Below, piece by piece: positions 36,292 to 46,282 of a stretch of DNA of 64,000 nucleotides (the first letter of the stretch is position 1; every line of letters begins with the position of its first letter). The position numbers were made by a program, and so were the translations under genes. A model generated the notes under the pieces. It did no database searches, had not been told where the DNA came from, and saw nothing but the letters and a program-made list of their open reading frames with translations. This DNA is from Pseudomonas cichorii (lineage in GTDB: Bacteria > Pseudomonadota > Gammaproteobacteria > Pseudomonadales > Pseudomonadaceae), in NCBI RefSeq assembly GCF_003700275.1, contig NZ_RBRE01000028.1, positions 1-64,000 of the forward strand. Reading direction: 5' to 3'.

Positions 36292-36371
36292 CAGGATCTC
36301 CAGTCAAAAATCGTCCAAAGGCGCACGGTCTGTATAATGGCCCGCTCAACGGGTTCGGCCAAGCCATCTCT

Positions 36372-37082
36372 ATGCTGCGTTATCTCTTGCATCGTATCGC
36401 CAAAGCCCTGCTGTGGTTCGCAGCGGGTAGTTTCGTTCTGGTTCTGGTCCTGCGCTGGGTCCCGCCTCCGGGCACCGCGCTGATGGTCGAGCGCAAGATT
36501 GAATCATGGGTCGATGGCGAACCTATTGACCTGCAGCGCACCTGGCAGCCGTGGGGGCGGATCTCCGACAGCCTGAAAATCGCGGTCATTGCCGGTGAAG
36601 ACCAGAAATTCGCCGAGCACTGGGGCTTCGATATCAGCGCAATCCAGGCGGCGATCCTGCACAACGAACGTGGCGGCTCGATCCGCGGCGCCAGTACGTT
36701 GAGCCAGCAGGTCGCGAAAAACCTGTTCCTGTGGTCCGGGCGCAGCTACCTGCGCAAGGGGCTGGAAGCCTGGTTCACGGCACTGATCGAGCTGCTGTGG
36801 TCCAAGGAACGCATCCTTGAGGTGTACCTCAACAGCGTCGAATGGGACGAAGGCGTCTTTGGTGCCCAGGCCGCCGCGCAGCATCACTTCCGCATCAACG
36901 CCAGCGCCCTGTCGACCCAGCAGGCCAGCTATCTGGCCGCCGTACTGCCCAACCCACGCCAATGGAGCGCCAGCCACCCCAGCAGCTACGTCTCGCGCCG
37001 CGCCGGCTGGATTCGCCAACAGATGCGTCAGTTGGGTGGGGACAGTTATCTGGCGGGGCTGAACAACAGCCGCCGCCTGTAG
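36372..37082 (+). CDS. mtgA: Monofunctional biosynthetic peptidoglycan transglycosylase
   Basis: This 236-residue GT51 enzyme polymerises lipid II glycan strands. It has an N-terminal membrane anchor (LLWFAAGSFVLVLVL) and GT51 motifs: the catalytic Glu in AVIAGEDQKFAEHWGFD, RGASTLSQQVAKNLFL, the Lys/Glu motif SKERILEVYLNSVEW, and FGAQAAAQHHF. No transpeptidase domain is present. A REP and the rpoH terminator follow. Confidence 0.96.
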   Translation: MLRYLLHRIAKALLWFAAGSFVLVLVLRWVPPPGTALMVERKIESWVDGEPIDLQRTWQPWGRISDSLKIAVIAGEDQKFAEHWGFDISAIQAAILHNERGGSIRGASTLSQQVAKNLFLWSGRSYLRKGLEAWFTALIELLWSKERILEVYLNSVEWDEGVFGAQAAAQHHFRINASALSTQQASYLAAVLPNPRQWSASHPSSYVSRRAGWIRQQMRQLGGDSYLAGLNNSRRL

Positions 37083-37120
37083 GAACGAACTCATTCGCGA
37101 ATGAAGGCTTTCGCGGATAA
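37080..37120. repeat. Partial REP
   Basis: GTAGGAACGAACTCATTCGCGAATGAAGGCTTTCGCGGATAA overlaps the mtgA stop codon. It contains REP arm sequences but the pair is incomplete compared with other copies. Confidence 0.65.
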
Positions 37121-37142
37121 CTCCACCTCCACATCCAGAAAC

Positions 37143-37171
37143 AAAAACGCCCTGATGATCAGGGCGTTTTC

Positions 37172-37172
<1 letters not shown>
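37143..37172. terminator. Bidirectional intrinsic terminator between mtgA and rpoH
   Basis: AAAACGCCCTGATGATCAGGGCGTTTT is a perfect palindrome flanked by T-runs on both strands (TTTTCTTAT on plus, TTTTTGTTT on minus). It directly abuts the rpoH stop and also serves the convergent mtgA transcript. Confidence 0.9.
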
Positions 37173-38026
<854 letters not shown>

Positions 38027-38074
38027 ACGAAAAAACCTCCAGCTCACATGACTCGTGCAGTTCAGCACTGCAAA

Positions 38075-38101
38075 ATTGACCGGGAACCGCTATTCAAGTT
38101 C
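38075..38101 (-). promoter_or_regulatory. Candidate sigma-E/AlgU promoter of rpoH
   Basis: Reading the minus strand, GAACTT (38101-38096) is followed after 16 bases by TCAAT (38079-38075). This matches the sigma-E/AlgU pattern GAACTT-N16-TCnnA closely. The -10 is about 50 bases before the rpoH ATG. AlgU-dependent transcription of rpoH is known in P. aeruginosa. Confidence 0.7.
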
Positions 38102-38139
38102 CCTAAGCTCAAAGTCAATCAGGTTAAACAAAATTCATT

Positions 38140-39171
38140 TCAGCGTGGCGCCAGCTCTCGCAAATGGCGGGCCACCGCAATCCATGCACCGATATACCCT
38201 AACAACACCGCTCCAAGCAAGAGCGACAGACCGTCGGCCAATGGAACCCCGGCCAGCGAAAAGTCGCTGCCGTAAAGCCCCGCCAGCCCGACGACCGAAT
38301 CATTCAGCCAGTCCAGGCCAAACGCCAGCACTCCCCAGGACAGGAAGCCCGCCCCGAAACCATACAGCGCGCCCATATAAAGGAAGGGCCTGCGCACATA
38401 GCTGTCGGTACCGCCAACCAGCTTGATGACTTCAATCTCGGTACGGCGGTTCTCGATATGCAGACGAATGGTGTTGCCAATCACTAGCAGCAAAGCGGAA
38501 ACCAGCAAGACCGTCAAGCCGAAGACGAAACGATCACCGAGCTTGAGAATCGCCGCCAGACGCTCAACCCAGACCAGATCGAGCTGGGCCTGCTGAACCT
38601 TGGGCAGTTCGGCCAGTCGGCCACGCAAGGCTTCGAGAGCCGGCTTGTCGACTTCATTGGGAGTGACAAGCACCACGCCCGGCAACGGGTTCTGCGGCAA
38701 TTCCTTGAGCGCTTCGCCCAGGCCGGATTGCTGCTGGAACTCGCCCAGCGCCTGCTCGCTGCTGATGTACTCGGCCTCGGCAACGCCCGGCATGCCTTTG
38801 ATTTCATCACGCAACCGGGCGCCATCGGCGCTGCTGGCGTTCAGGTCCAGATAGATCGAAATCTGCGCAGCACGCTGCCATGAACCACCCAGACGCTCGA
38901 CATTGCTCAACAGCAATGACAGGCCCATAGGCAGGCTCAAGGCAATGGCCATGACCAGACAGGTAAAGAAACTGCCAATCGGCTGTTTGCCCAGACGGCG
39001 CAGGCTGTCGAGCAGGCTGGAACGGTGGCTTTCCAGCCATGCCGCCAGCAAGGTGTTGAAATCCGGACCATCGTCGTCATGGTCCTGACGTTTTTTCGGT
39101 TTCTGCGGAGACGGTTCTGCGGCTTTCGGCGCAACGCGATCCGATACCTTGGGACTGCGGGTGGCGCTCAT
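38140..39171 (-). CDS. ftsX: Cell division protein FtsX
   Basis: This 343-residue permease-like partner of FtsE has a cytoplasmic basic N-terminus, a first helix (FFTCLVMAIALSLPMGLSLLL), a periplasmic loop that contacts murein hydrolase activators, and three C-terminal helices. These include FVFGLTVLLVSALLLVIGNTIRLHIENRRTEIEVIKLVGGTDSYVRRPFLY. Its start overlaps the ftsE stop by four bases. It is the last gene of ftsY-ftsE-ftsX; rpoH follows with its own promoter. Confidence 0.95.
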   Translation of the reverse strand: MSATRSPKVSDRVAPKAAEPSPQKPKKRQDHDDDGPDFNTLLAAWLESHRSSLLDSLRRLGKQPIGSFFTCLVMAIALSLPMGLSLLLSNVERLGGSWQRAAQISIYLDLNASSADGARLRDEIKGMPGVAEAEYISSEQALGEFQQQSGLGEALKELPQNPLPGVVLVTPNEVDKPALEALRGRLAELPKVQQAQLDLVWVERLAAILKLGDRFVFGLTVLLVSALLLVIGNTIRLHIENRRTEIEVIKLVGGTDSYVRRPFLYMGALYGFGAGFLSWGVLAFGLDWLNDSVVGLAGLYGSDFSLAGVPLADGLSLLLGAVLLGYIGAWIAVARHLRELAPR

Positions 39172-39839
39172 GCTCCAGCCTCCCCGTCACCGATCAGACG
39201 GCCACGCTGCAAGGTCAGCATGCGGTGGCGCATACGGGCGATCAGCGCCAGGTCGTGACTGGCGATCAGCACGCTGGTCCCCAGGCGGTTGATATCTTCG
39301 AACACACCCATGATTTCCGCTGCCAGTCGTGGGTCGAGGTTACCGGTCGGCTCATCGGCCAGCAGCAAGGCCGGACGATGGACGATGGCACGGGCAATAC
39401 CGACGCGCTGCTGCTGGCCGGTGGACAAGTCACCGGGATATAGCTGGGCCTTGTCGGAAAGAGCCACCCGCTCCAGCGCCGAATCGACACGCTTGGCGAT
39501 ATCGACCTTGGACAGCCCGAGGATCTGCAAGGGCAGCGCAATGTTGTTGAACACCGTGCGGTCGAACAGCAACTGGTGGTTCTGGAACACCACGCCGATC
39601 TGCCGCCGCAGGAACGGGATCTGGGCGTTGCTGATCTGCCCGAGGTCCTGGCCCGCCAGCATCAGTTTGCCTGTGGTCGGGCGCTCCATGGCCAGCAACA
39701 GGCGCAGCAAAGTACTTTTACCGGCACCGGAATGGCCGGTGACGAACAGGAACTCACCGCGACGCACTCGAAAGCTCAGTTCATGCAATCCGACATGTCC
39801 ATTCGGATAACGCTTACCGACCTGCTCGAAACGAATCAT
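39168..39839 (-). CDS. ftsE: Cell division ATP-binding protein FtsE
   Basis: This 223-residue ABC ATPase has Walker A (TGHSGAGKSTLL), a Q-loop near VVFQNHQLL, the signature STGQQQRVGIARA, Walker B (ALLLADEPTGNLD) and H-loop (VLIASHDLALI). The start overlaps the ftsY stop by four bases. With FtsX it regulates septal peptidoglycan hydrolysis rather than transport. Confidence 0.97.
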   Translation of the reverse strand: MIRFEQVGKRYPNGHVGLHELSFRVRRGEFLFVTGHSGAGKSTLLRLLLAMERPTTGKLMLAGQDLGQISNAQIPFLRRQIGVVFQNHQLLFDRTVFNNIALPLQILGLSKVDIAKRVDSALERVALSDKAQLYPGDLSTGQQQRVGIARAIVHRPALLLADEPTGNLDPRLAAEIMGVFEDINRLGTSVLIASHDLALIARMRHRMLTLQRGRLIGDGEAGA

Positions 39840-41281
39840 GTACGCTCCCGCTCCGCAAACAGAGCCTGAACAAAGGGTTCGGCCTCGAAGGTACGCAGAT
39901 CATCGATGCCTTCACCCACACCGATATAACGAATCGGCAAACCGAACTGCTTGGCCAGGGCGAAGATCACGCCGCCTTTTGCCGTGCCGTCGAGTTTAGT
40001 GAGTGCCAGGCCGGTCAGCGCGACCGTCTGGTGGAATTGCTTGGCCTGATTGATTGCGTTCTGCCCGGTACCGGCATCGAGCACCAGCAAGACTTCGTGA
40101 GGCGCTTCGCCATCCAGCTTGCCGATGACCCGGCGCACCTTCTTCAGCTCTTCCATCAGGTTGTCTTTGGTGTGCAGGCGGCCAGCGGTGTCGGCGATCA
40201 ATACATCGATGCCACGCGCCTTGGCGGCCTGCACGGCGTCGAAGATGACCGAGGCCGAATCGGCACCCGTGTGCTGGGCAATCACCGGAATCTGGTTGCG
40301 CTCGCCCCAGACCTGCAATTGCTCGACAGCCGCGGCACGGAAGGTATCGCCCGCCGCGAGCATGACCTTCTTGCCTTCGAGTTGCAGCTTCTTGGCCAGC
40401 TTGCCGATGGTGGTGGTCTTGCCCGCGCCATTGACGCCCACCACCAGAATCACGAACGGCTTGTGCTCGGACTTGATGACCAGCGGCTGTTCGACCGGCT
40501 TGAGCATCGCGGCCAGTTCACCCTGCAGCGAGGTATACAGCGCCTGCGCGTCGGTGAGCTGCTTGCGCGCCACCTTCTGGGTCAGGCTCTGGATAATCAC
40601 CGAGGTCGCCTCGACACCCACGTCGGCGGTCAGCAGACGGGTTTCGATCTCTTCAAGCAGGTCATCGTCGATGGCCTTCTTGCCCAGGAACAGACTGGCC
40701 ATGCCTTCGCCAATGCTGGCGCTGGTTTTCGACAAACCTTGCTTGAGGCGCGCAAAGAAACCCACTTTTGGGGCTTCTGCCTGCGGATCGACTGGCACCG
40801 GAACAGTATCGGCAACAGGCTCGACGACCGTGGACACAGGCTGTTGCACTTCAGGTGCGACGACTGGCGGCGCAACTTCCACTACAGGCGCAGCAACCGG
40901 CTCGATCACCGGCTCGGCGATCTGCTGCACGGCTGGCTGCTCGGGAATCGGCGGCGTGACATGCGCTTCACGCTCGTCAGTGAATGCCACGGGCTCTTCA
41001 GCCACAGGCAACGTCAGCCACGGCTGCGGAGCAGGCTCACCCGGTTGCACGGAAGCCTGAGGCTCCGGCGCGGCAACTTCGGATGCAGGCTCGGGAGTGG
41101 GTAGCGGGGCGAGTTGCGGCTCAGCAGAGGGCGGCGCTTCGACGACCGGCTCGGGCTGGGCTGTGGATAACTCTTGCTCGGGCTGAACGGTTTCCTGCGG
41201 TTTCTTGCGCAGCCATCCGAACAGGCCTTTCTTTTCCCCGGCCGCGGCTGGGGTCTTCTTGTCGTCGTTGGAACCAAACAT
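39836..41281 (-). CDS. ftsY: Signal recognition particle receptor FtsY
   Basis: This 481-residue protein has a long acidic Pro/Glu/Ala-rich A domain (about residues 20-170, low complexity). The NG GTPase follows: N domain (FARLKQGLSKTSASIGEGMASLF), G1 (VVGVNGAGKTTTIGKLA), ATPASE-like AAGDTFRAAAVEQL, DTAGRLHTKDNLMEEL, TKLDGTAKGG and the C-terminal RYIGVGEGIDDLRTF. It targets ribosome-nascent chains to the inner membrane. It heads the ftsYEX operon. Confidence 0.97.
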   Translation of the reverse strand: MFGSNDDKKTPAAAGEKKGLFGWLRKKPQETVQPEQELSTAQPEPVVEAPPSAEPQLAPLPTPEPASEVAAPEPQASVQPGEPAPQPWLTLPVAEEPVAFTDEREAHVTPPIPEQPAVQQIAEPVIEPVAAPVVEVAPPVVAPEVQQPVSTVVEPVADTVPVPVDPQAEAPKVGFFARLKQGLSKTSASIGEGMASLFLGKKAIDDDLLEEIETRLLTADVGVEATSVIIQSLTQKVARKQLTDAQALYTSLQGELAAMLKPVEQPLVIKSEHKPFVILVVGVNGAGKTTTIGKLAKKLQLEGKKVMLAAGDTFRAAAVEQLQVWGERNQIPVIAQHTGADSASVIFDAVQAAKARGIDVLIADTAGRLHTKDNLMEELKKVRRVIGKLDGEAPHEVLLVLDAGTGQNAINQAKQFHQTVALTGLALTKLDGTAKGGVIFALAKQFGLPIRYIGVGEGIDDLRTFEAEPFVQALFAERERT

Positions 41282-41535
41282 GGAGGACGGCTATCTCAAG
41301 GTAGCGAAACGCCATAGGGCGATTCGGAAAATTCTGACATTACCAAGACTGCTTTCAGGGCTGCTTGTTCACCAGGCATTTGTTAACGAGCCTGATGTTT
41401 GACCGTGATTTGAACAGGTTTCACTCGCACTTGGCTAATGAAGGCTGTTTCTGTAGCAAACGGATCAGTATCCTAACACCCCCGCGCCCGCCGACGCTAA
41501 GTTCAAGCGGGCAGTCCTACAGGTTCAAATAACGA

Positions 41536-42888
41536 ATGAATGCTCTAGCCCGCCGCGCCGCTGGCCTGCTGCTCAGCACAATTTGTCTGCCCCTGACAGC
41601 ATTGGCCGCCGATCCACAGCCTACTCATGAATTCATGCTCGACAATGGCCTGAAAGTCATCGTCCGGGAAGACCATCGCGCTCCGGTCGTCGTTTCGCAG
41701 ATCTGGTACAAGGTCGGCTCCAGCTATGAGACGCCGGGCCAGACCGGTCTGTCCCACGCCCTTGAGCACATGATGTTCAAAGGCAGCAGCAAGACCGGTC
41801 CAGGTGAGTCCTCGCTGATCCTGCGTGATCTGGGTGCCGAAGAGAACGCCTTCACCAGCGACGACTACACCGCTTACTACCAGCTTCTGGCCAAGGACCG
41901 CCTGAGTGTGGCCCTGGAACTGGAAGCCGATCGCATGGCAACCCTCAAGCTGCCTGCCGACGAGTTCAGCCGCGAGATCGAAGTCATCAAGGAAGAGCGC
42001 CGCCTGCGCACCGATGACAAGCCCTTGAGCAAGGTCTTCGAGCGTTTCAAGGCCATGGCCTACCCGGCCAGCGGCTATCACACCCCGACCATCGGCTGGA
42101 TGAAAGACCTGGACCGCATGCAGGTCGAGGAACTGCGCCACTGGTACGAATCCTGGTACACCCCCAACAACGCCACGCTGGTGGTAGTGGGCGATGTGCA
42201 GCCGGACGAAGTCAAAGCCCTGGCCGAACGCTTTTTCGGCCCGATTCCGCGTCGTGCTGTGCCACCGGCGAAAAAGCCGCTGGAACAGGCAGAGCCCGGC
42301 GAGCGCCGCTTCAGCATGCACGTCAAGACTCAGCAGCCAAGCCTGGTTCTCGGCTTCAACGTGCCAAGCCTGAGCACCGCCGAAGACCCGCGCCCGATCA
42401 ACGCCCTGCGCCTGATCGCGGCCCTGCTTGACGGTGGTTACAGCGCGCGCATCCCGACGCGCCTGGAACGTGGCGAAGAACTGGTTTCCGGTGCATCGTC
42501 CATGTACAACGCCTTCACCCGTGGCGATAGCCTGTTCCTGATCAGCGCCACCCCCAACGCGCAGAAGAAAAAGACCCTGGCCGATGCCGAAGCGGGTATC
42601 TGGCGTCTGCTCAATGAACTGAAAACCAAGGCACCTTCGGCCGAAGAGCTGGAGCGCGTGCGGGCCCAGGTCATTGCCGGCGTAGTCTACGAGCGCGATT
42701 CGATCACCAGCCAGGCCACCACCATCGGCCAACTGGAAACCGTCGGCCTGTCGTGGAAACTGATCGACGAAGAACTGGCCGCCCTGCAAAGCGTGACGCC
42801 GCAGGACATCCAGCAAGCTGCCAACACCTATTTCACCCGTGAACGCCTCAGCGTTGCACACGCTCTGCCTGAGGAGAAAGCCAAATGA
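41536..42888 (+). CDS. M16 family zinc metalloprotease (catalytic subunit)
   Basis: This 450-residue pitrilysin-type protease has a signal peptide (LLLSTICLPLTALA) and the inverted zinc motif HxxEH in LSHALEHMMFKG, with the distal Glu in a downstream EIEVIKEERR segment. A second M16 half follows (AEDPRPINALRLIAALLDGGYSARI). It overlaps the next M16 gene by four bases; the pair likely forms a heterodimer of catalytic and non-catalytic subunits in the periplasm (inference). Confidence 0.93.
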   Translation: MNALARRAAGLLLSTICLPLTALAADPQPTHEFMLDNGLKVIVREDHRAPVVVSQIWYKVGSSYETPGQTGLSHALEHMMFKGSSKTGPGESSLILRDLGAEENAFTSDDYTAYYQLLAKDRLSVALELEADRMATLKLPADEFSREIEVIKEERRLRTDDKPLSKVFERFKAMAYPASGYHTPTIGWMKDLDRMQVEELRHWYESWYTPNNATLVVVGDVQPDEVKALAERFFGPIPRRAVPPAKKPLEQAEPGERRFSMHVKTQQPSLVLGFNVPSLSTAEDPRPINALRLIAALLDGGYSARIPTRLERGEELVSGASSMYNAFTRGDSLFLISATPNAQKKKTLADAEAGIWRLLNELKTKAPSAEELERVRAQVIAGVVYERDSITSQATTIGQLETVGLSWKLIDEELAALQSVTPQDIQQAANTYFTRERLSVAHALPEEKAK

Positions 42889-44378
42889 TCAAGCGCACTA
42901 CTCCCCGCCACGCCCTGCTGGGCCTGGCACTGAGCGCGACCCTCGGCGCACTGGCCACCCAACCGGTACTGGCAGACAATGCCGCCGCCAGCAGCAGCGC
43001 TCAGGCCACGCCGCAACTGGGCAGCCAGTTGCAGACCCTCAAGGAACTGGACGGCAAGGCCCCGGCCCGCCGCACGCTGAACATCCAGACCTGGAACACC
43101 GCCGAAGGCGCCAAGGTGCTGTTTGTCGAGTCCCGCGAACTGCCGATGTTCGACCTGCGCCTGATCTTCGCCGCAGGCAGCAGTCAGGACCAGGCCTCTC
43201 CGGGCATCGCCCTGCTGACCAATGCCATGCTCAACGAAGGCGTCAAGGGCAAGGATGTCAGCGCTATCGCCCAGGGTTTTGAAGGCCTTGGCGCCGATTT
43301 CAGCAACGGTTCCTACCGGGACATGGCCGTGGCCTCGCTGCGCAGCCTCAGCGCGACGGACAAACGCGAGCCGGCCCTGAAACTGTTTGGCGAAGTGGTC
43401 GGCAAGCCCACCTTCCCGACTGACTCGCTGGCCCGTATCAAGAATCAGTTGCTCGCCAGCTTCGAGCAGAAAAAACAGAACCCGGGCGCAATTGCCGGCC
43501 AGGAACTGTTCAAGAAGCTGTACGGCAACCATCCTTACGGCCACCCGAGCGATGGCGATGCGAAAAGCATCAACGCCATCACTCTCGCGCAACTCAAGGC
43601 CTTCCATACCAAGGCTTATGCGGCTGGCAACACGGTAATTGCACTGGTCGGCGACCTGTCGCGTGACGAAGCGCAAGCCATCGCCGCAAACGTCTCGGCT
43701 TCGCTGCCAAAAGGCCCGGCGTTGCCGAAAATCGCCAAGGCTGTCGATCCCGAACCTGGCAGCACGCATATCGAGTTCGCATCCAACCAGACACACCTGA
43801 TGCTCGCGCAGATGGGCATTGACCGGAATGACCCGGACTACGCCGCGCTCAGCATTGGCAACTCGGTATTGGGGGGTGGCGGTTTCGGCAGCCGCCTGAT
43901 GACCGAGGTCCGGGAAAAACGCGGGCTGACCTATGGCGTGTCGTCCGGGTTCAGCCCGATGCAAGCGCTGGGGCCTTTCACGATCAGCCTGCAAACCCGC
44001 GCCGACATGAGTGAAAACACTCTGAAACTGGTGCAGGACATCGTGCGCGACTTCCTCGCCAATGGCCCGACCCAGAAAGAAATCGACGACGTCAAACGCG
44101 AGCTCACCGGCAGCTTCCCGCTGACCGCCGCCAACAACTCGGCGATTGTCGGCCAGTTGGGCTCCATCGGTTTCTATGACCTGCCACTGACCTTCCTGGA
44201 GGATTACATGACCCAGGCCCAGAGCGTGACGGTCGAGCAGGTCAAGGCAGCCATGAACAAACACCTGAGCGCCGACAAGATGGTCATCGTGACCGTCGGC
44301 CCGAACGTGCCGCAGAAACCGCTGCCAGCGCCGACCGATAAACCCGTTCAACGACCTACAGGGGTTCCGGAACACTAA
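42885..44378 (+). CDS. M16 family protein lacking the zinc motif
   Basis: This 497-residue protein has a signal peptide (LLGLALSATLGALATQPVLA) and an M16 fold. At the position of HxxEH the sequence reads GIALLTNAMLNEG, so the zinc ligands are absent. The C-terminal M16 motifs are intact (LAQMGIDRNDPDYAALSIGNSVLGGGGFGSRLMTEVREKRGLTYGV). It is probably the structural partner of the preceding catalytic subunit. Its stop overlaps the rsmD start. Confidence 0.92.
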   Translation: MIKRTTPRHALLGLALSATLGALATQPVLADNAAASSSAQATPQLGSQLQTLKELDGKAPARRTLNIQTWNTAEGAKVLFVESRELPMFDLRLIFAAGSSQDQASPGIALLTNAMLNEGVKGKDVSAIAQGFEGLGADFSNGSYRDMAVASLRSLSATDKREPALKLFGEVVGKPTFPTDSLARIKNQLLASFEQKKQNPGAIAGQELFKKLYGNHPYGHPSDGDAKSINAITLAQLKAFHTKAYAAGNTVIALVGDLSRDEAQAIAANVSASLPKGPALPKIAKAVDPEPGSTHIEFASNQTHLMLAQMGIDRNDPDYAALSIGNSVLGGGGFGSRLMTEVREKRGLTYGVSSGFSPMQALGPFTISLQTRADMSENTLKLVQDIVRDFLANGPTQKEIDDVKRELTGSFPLTAANNSAIVGQLGSIGFYDLPLTFLEDYMTQAQSVTVEQVKAAMNKHLSADKMVIVTVGPNVPQKPLPAPTDKPVQRPTGVPEH

Positions 44379-44962
44379 TGGCCAATCCACGTCCAAAGAA
44401 CCACAACGGTCTGGGTCAACTGCGCATCATCGGCGGGGAATGGGGCAGCCGTCGGCTGACCTTCCCCGACGCTCCCGGCCTGCGCCCGACACCGGATCGC
44501 GTGCGCGAAACCCTGTTCAACTGGCTGGCCCCGCACATTGCCGGCGCCAGGGTGCTGGATGTCTTCACCGGCAGCGGCGCGCTGTATTTCGAGGCGCTGT
44601 CGCGTGGCGCCAGCATGGGCCTGGCGCTGGACAGCAACGCCGCTGCCATCGCCAGCCTGCGCCAGAACCTCAACCTGCTGAACTGCACCACCGGCCAGAT
44701 CGCCCAGGCCGACGCCTTGCGCCACCTGGAAACGGCCGTGGCCACGCAGTTCGACGTCGTCTTCCTCGACCCGCCCTTCCATCAAGGATTGCTGGCATCG
44801 GCCTGCGCCCTGCTGGAAAGCCACGGCTGGCTGGCCGACAACGCCTGGATCTACACCGAAAGCGAAAACGCCCCCTCCACCACCGGCCTGCCGGGTAACT
44901 GGAGACTGCATCGCGAGAAAAAGGCCGGACAGGTTTATTACGCGCTTTGGCAGCGGGGGTAA
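44378..44962 (+). CDS. rsmD: 16S rRNA (guanine(966)-N2)-methyltransferase
   Basis: This 194-residue enzyme has IIGGEWGSRRLTFPD, TPDRVRETLFNWL, the SAM motif ARVLDVFTGSGALYFEALSRGA, and the catalytic NPPY-type motif as VVFLDPPFHQG. It overlaps the M16 gene by one base and is the third gene of that unit, an arrangement conserved in Pseudomonas. Confidence 0.95.
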   Translation: MANPRPKNHNGLGQLRIIGGEWGSRRLTFPDAPGLRPTPDRVRETLFNWLAPHIAGARVLDVFTGSGALYFEALSRGASMGLALDSNAAAIASLRQNLNLLNCTTGQIAQADALRHLETAVATQFDVVFLDPPFHQGLLASACALLESHGWLADNAWIYTESENAPSTTGLPGNWRLHREKKAGQVYYALWQRG

Positions 44963-44970
44963 TTCCACAC

Positions 44971-45060
44971 GGCAGGAGCGGTTTTAAGCGCGAAAATGTT
45001 GTCCAGAACGCCATATATATGGGATTCCGACGACTTCTTCGCGAATGAATTCGCTCCTGC
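44971..45060. repeat. REP pair (degenerate)
   Basis: GGCAGGAGCGGTTTTAAGCGCGAA and TTCTTCGCGAATGAATTCGCTCCTGC are inverted arms separated by a longer, A/T-rich loop than usual. It lies after rsmD and upstream of the hydrolase gene. Confidence 0.7.
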
Positions 45061-45162
45061 GGGTGGCTCCGGATTCAAGACAGATATCCATAGAAGCCAC
45101 TCAGCCAAAAACCTCTTACATCTCGCATCACTTAGTGGCAACGTACGTCTGTACATTCCTTG

Positions 45163-46230
45163 ATGAGCAAGACCGTGTCAGCCAGCCCTATCCAACGCTC
45201 TCTAGCGAGTCATTTCGTCCCGGCTTCAGGCCTGGGCAATCCGCACCTGCAAACCCTGTGGGGGCCTTTATGGCGCAAGCGCACGCTGCTTGAGCGTACC
45301 CGTGAGCGGATGTGGCTGGAAGATGGCGATTTTCTCGACATGGACTGGCACGGCCCGCATCAGGTCGATGCGCCTCTGGTGCTGGTCCTGCACGGGCTGA
45401 CCGGCTCGTCGAATTCGCCTTATGTTGCCGGCCTGCAAAAGGCCCTGGCCGCGCAGGGCTGGGCCAGTGTGGCGCTGAACTGGCGTGGCTGTTCCGGCGA
45501 ACCGAATCTGTTGTCGCGCAGCTATCACTCCGGTGCCAGCGAAGACCTGGCCGAGGTGATTGCCCATCTGCGCGCCTTGCGTCCTCTGGCGCCGCTATAT
45601 GCCGTGGGTTACTCACTGGGCGGCAACGTGCTGCTCAAGCATCTGGGCGAATCGGGCACAGACAGCGGTTTGCTGGGCGCGGTGGCGGTGTCGGTGCCGT
45701 TTCGTCTCGACGAATGCGCCAACCGTATCGGCCAGGGATTTTCCAAGGTCTATCAGCGGCATTTCATGCGCGAAATGCTCGCCTACATCCGCGACAAGCA
45801 GCAGCGTTTCCAGCATGAAGGGTTGAGCGAAGGCCTGGCGGAACTGGCGGCTCTGGGCTCGCTGGAGAATATGCGCACCTTCTGGGATTTCGATGGCCGG
45901 GTCACCGCCCCCCTGCATGGTTTCGCCAATGCCGAGGATTATTATCGCCGGGCGTCGAGCCGCTATTTTCTGGGGCAGATTCGCACACCGACGCTGATTA
46001 TCCAGGCGGCCGACGATCCTTTCGTATTTATCCACAGCCTGCCAGAACCCGGCGAGCTTTCAGCGTGCACGGAGTTCGAGTTGCAGGCCAAGGGCGGTCA
46101 TGTGGGATTTGTCGACGGTTCGCTGAAGAACCCCGGTTATTACCTGGAGCGAAGAATTCCGCTCTGGCTGAGCATTGCTCATGAGCGGGATAATCCTTAC
46201 AAGGCCTCCGCTCCTGATGGCAATCTGTAG
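45163..46230 (+). CDS. Alpha/beta hydrolase, YheT-like
   Basis: This 355-residue hydrolase of the YheT/abhydrolase-1/3 group has FVPASGLGNPHLQTLWG, the oxyanion region VLVLHGLTGSSNSPYVAGL, NWRGCSGE, the nucleophile elbow YAVGYSLGGNVLLKHLGE, the Asp region IIQAADDPFVF and the His in AKGGHVGFVDG. The substrate is unknown; homologues hydrolyse short or medium esters. The start is ATG 45163; a TTG one codon upstream is possible. Confidence 0.9.
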   Translation: MSKTVSASPIQRSLASHFVPASGLGNPHLQTLWGPLWRKRTLLERTRERMWLEDGDFLDMDWHGPHQVDAPLVLVLHGLTGSSNSPYVAGLQKALAAQGWASVALNWRGCSGEPNLLSRSYHSGASEDLAEVIAHLRALRPLAPLYAVGYSLGGNVLLKHLGESGTDSGLLGAVAVSVPFRLDECANRIGQGFSKVYQRHFMREMLAYIRDKQQRFQHEGLSEGLAELAALGSLENMRTFWDFDGRVTAPLHGFANAEDYYRRASSRYFLGQIRTPTLIIQAADDPFVFIHSLPEPGELSACTEFELQAKGGHVGFVDGSLKNPGYYLERRIPLWLSIAHERDNPYKASAPDGNL

Positions 46231-46279
46231 GAGCGGATTTATCCGCGAAAAATCTACTCGCGAATGAATCAGCTCCTGG
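46226..46279. repeat. REP palindrome
   Basis: CTGTAGGAGCGGATTTATCCGCGAA / TCGCGAATGAATCAGCTCCTGG inverted pair between the convergent hydrolase and sseA genes; its left end overlaps the hydrolase stop codon. Confidence 0.85.
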
Positions 46280-46282
46280 CGA

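Noticed and set aside
42885..44378. Broken protease because the zinc motif is missing
   Set aside because: The gene is full length and intact; lack of HxxEH is the normal state for the partner subunit in paired M16 operons.
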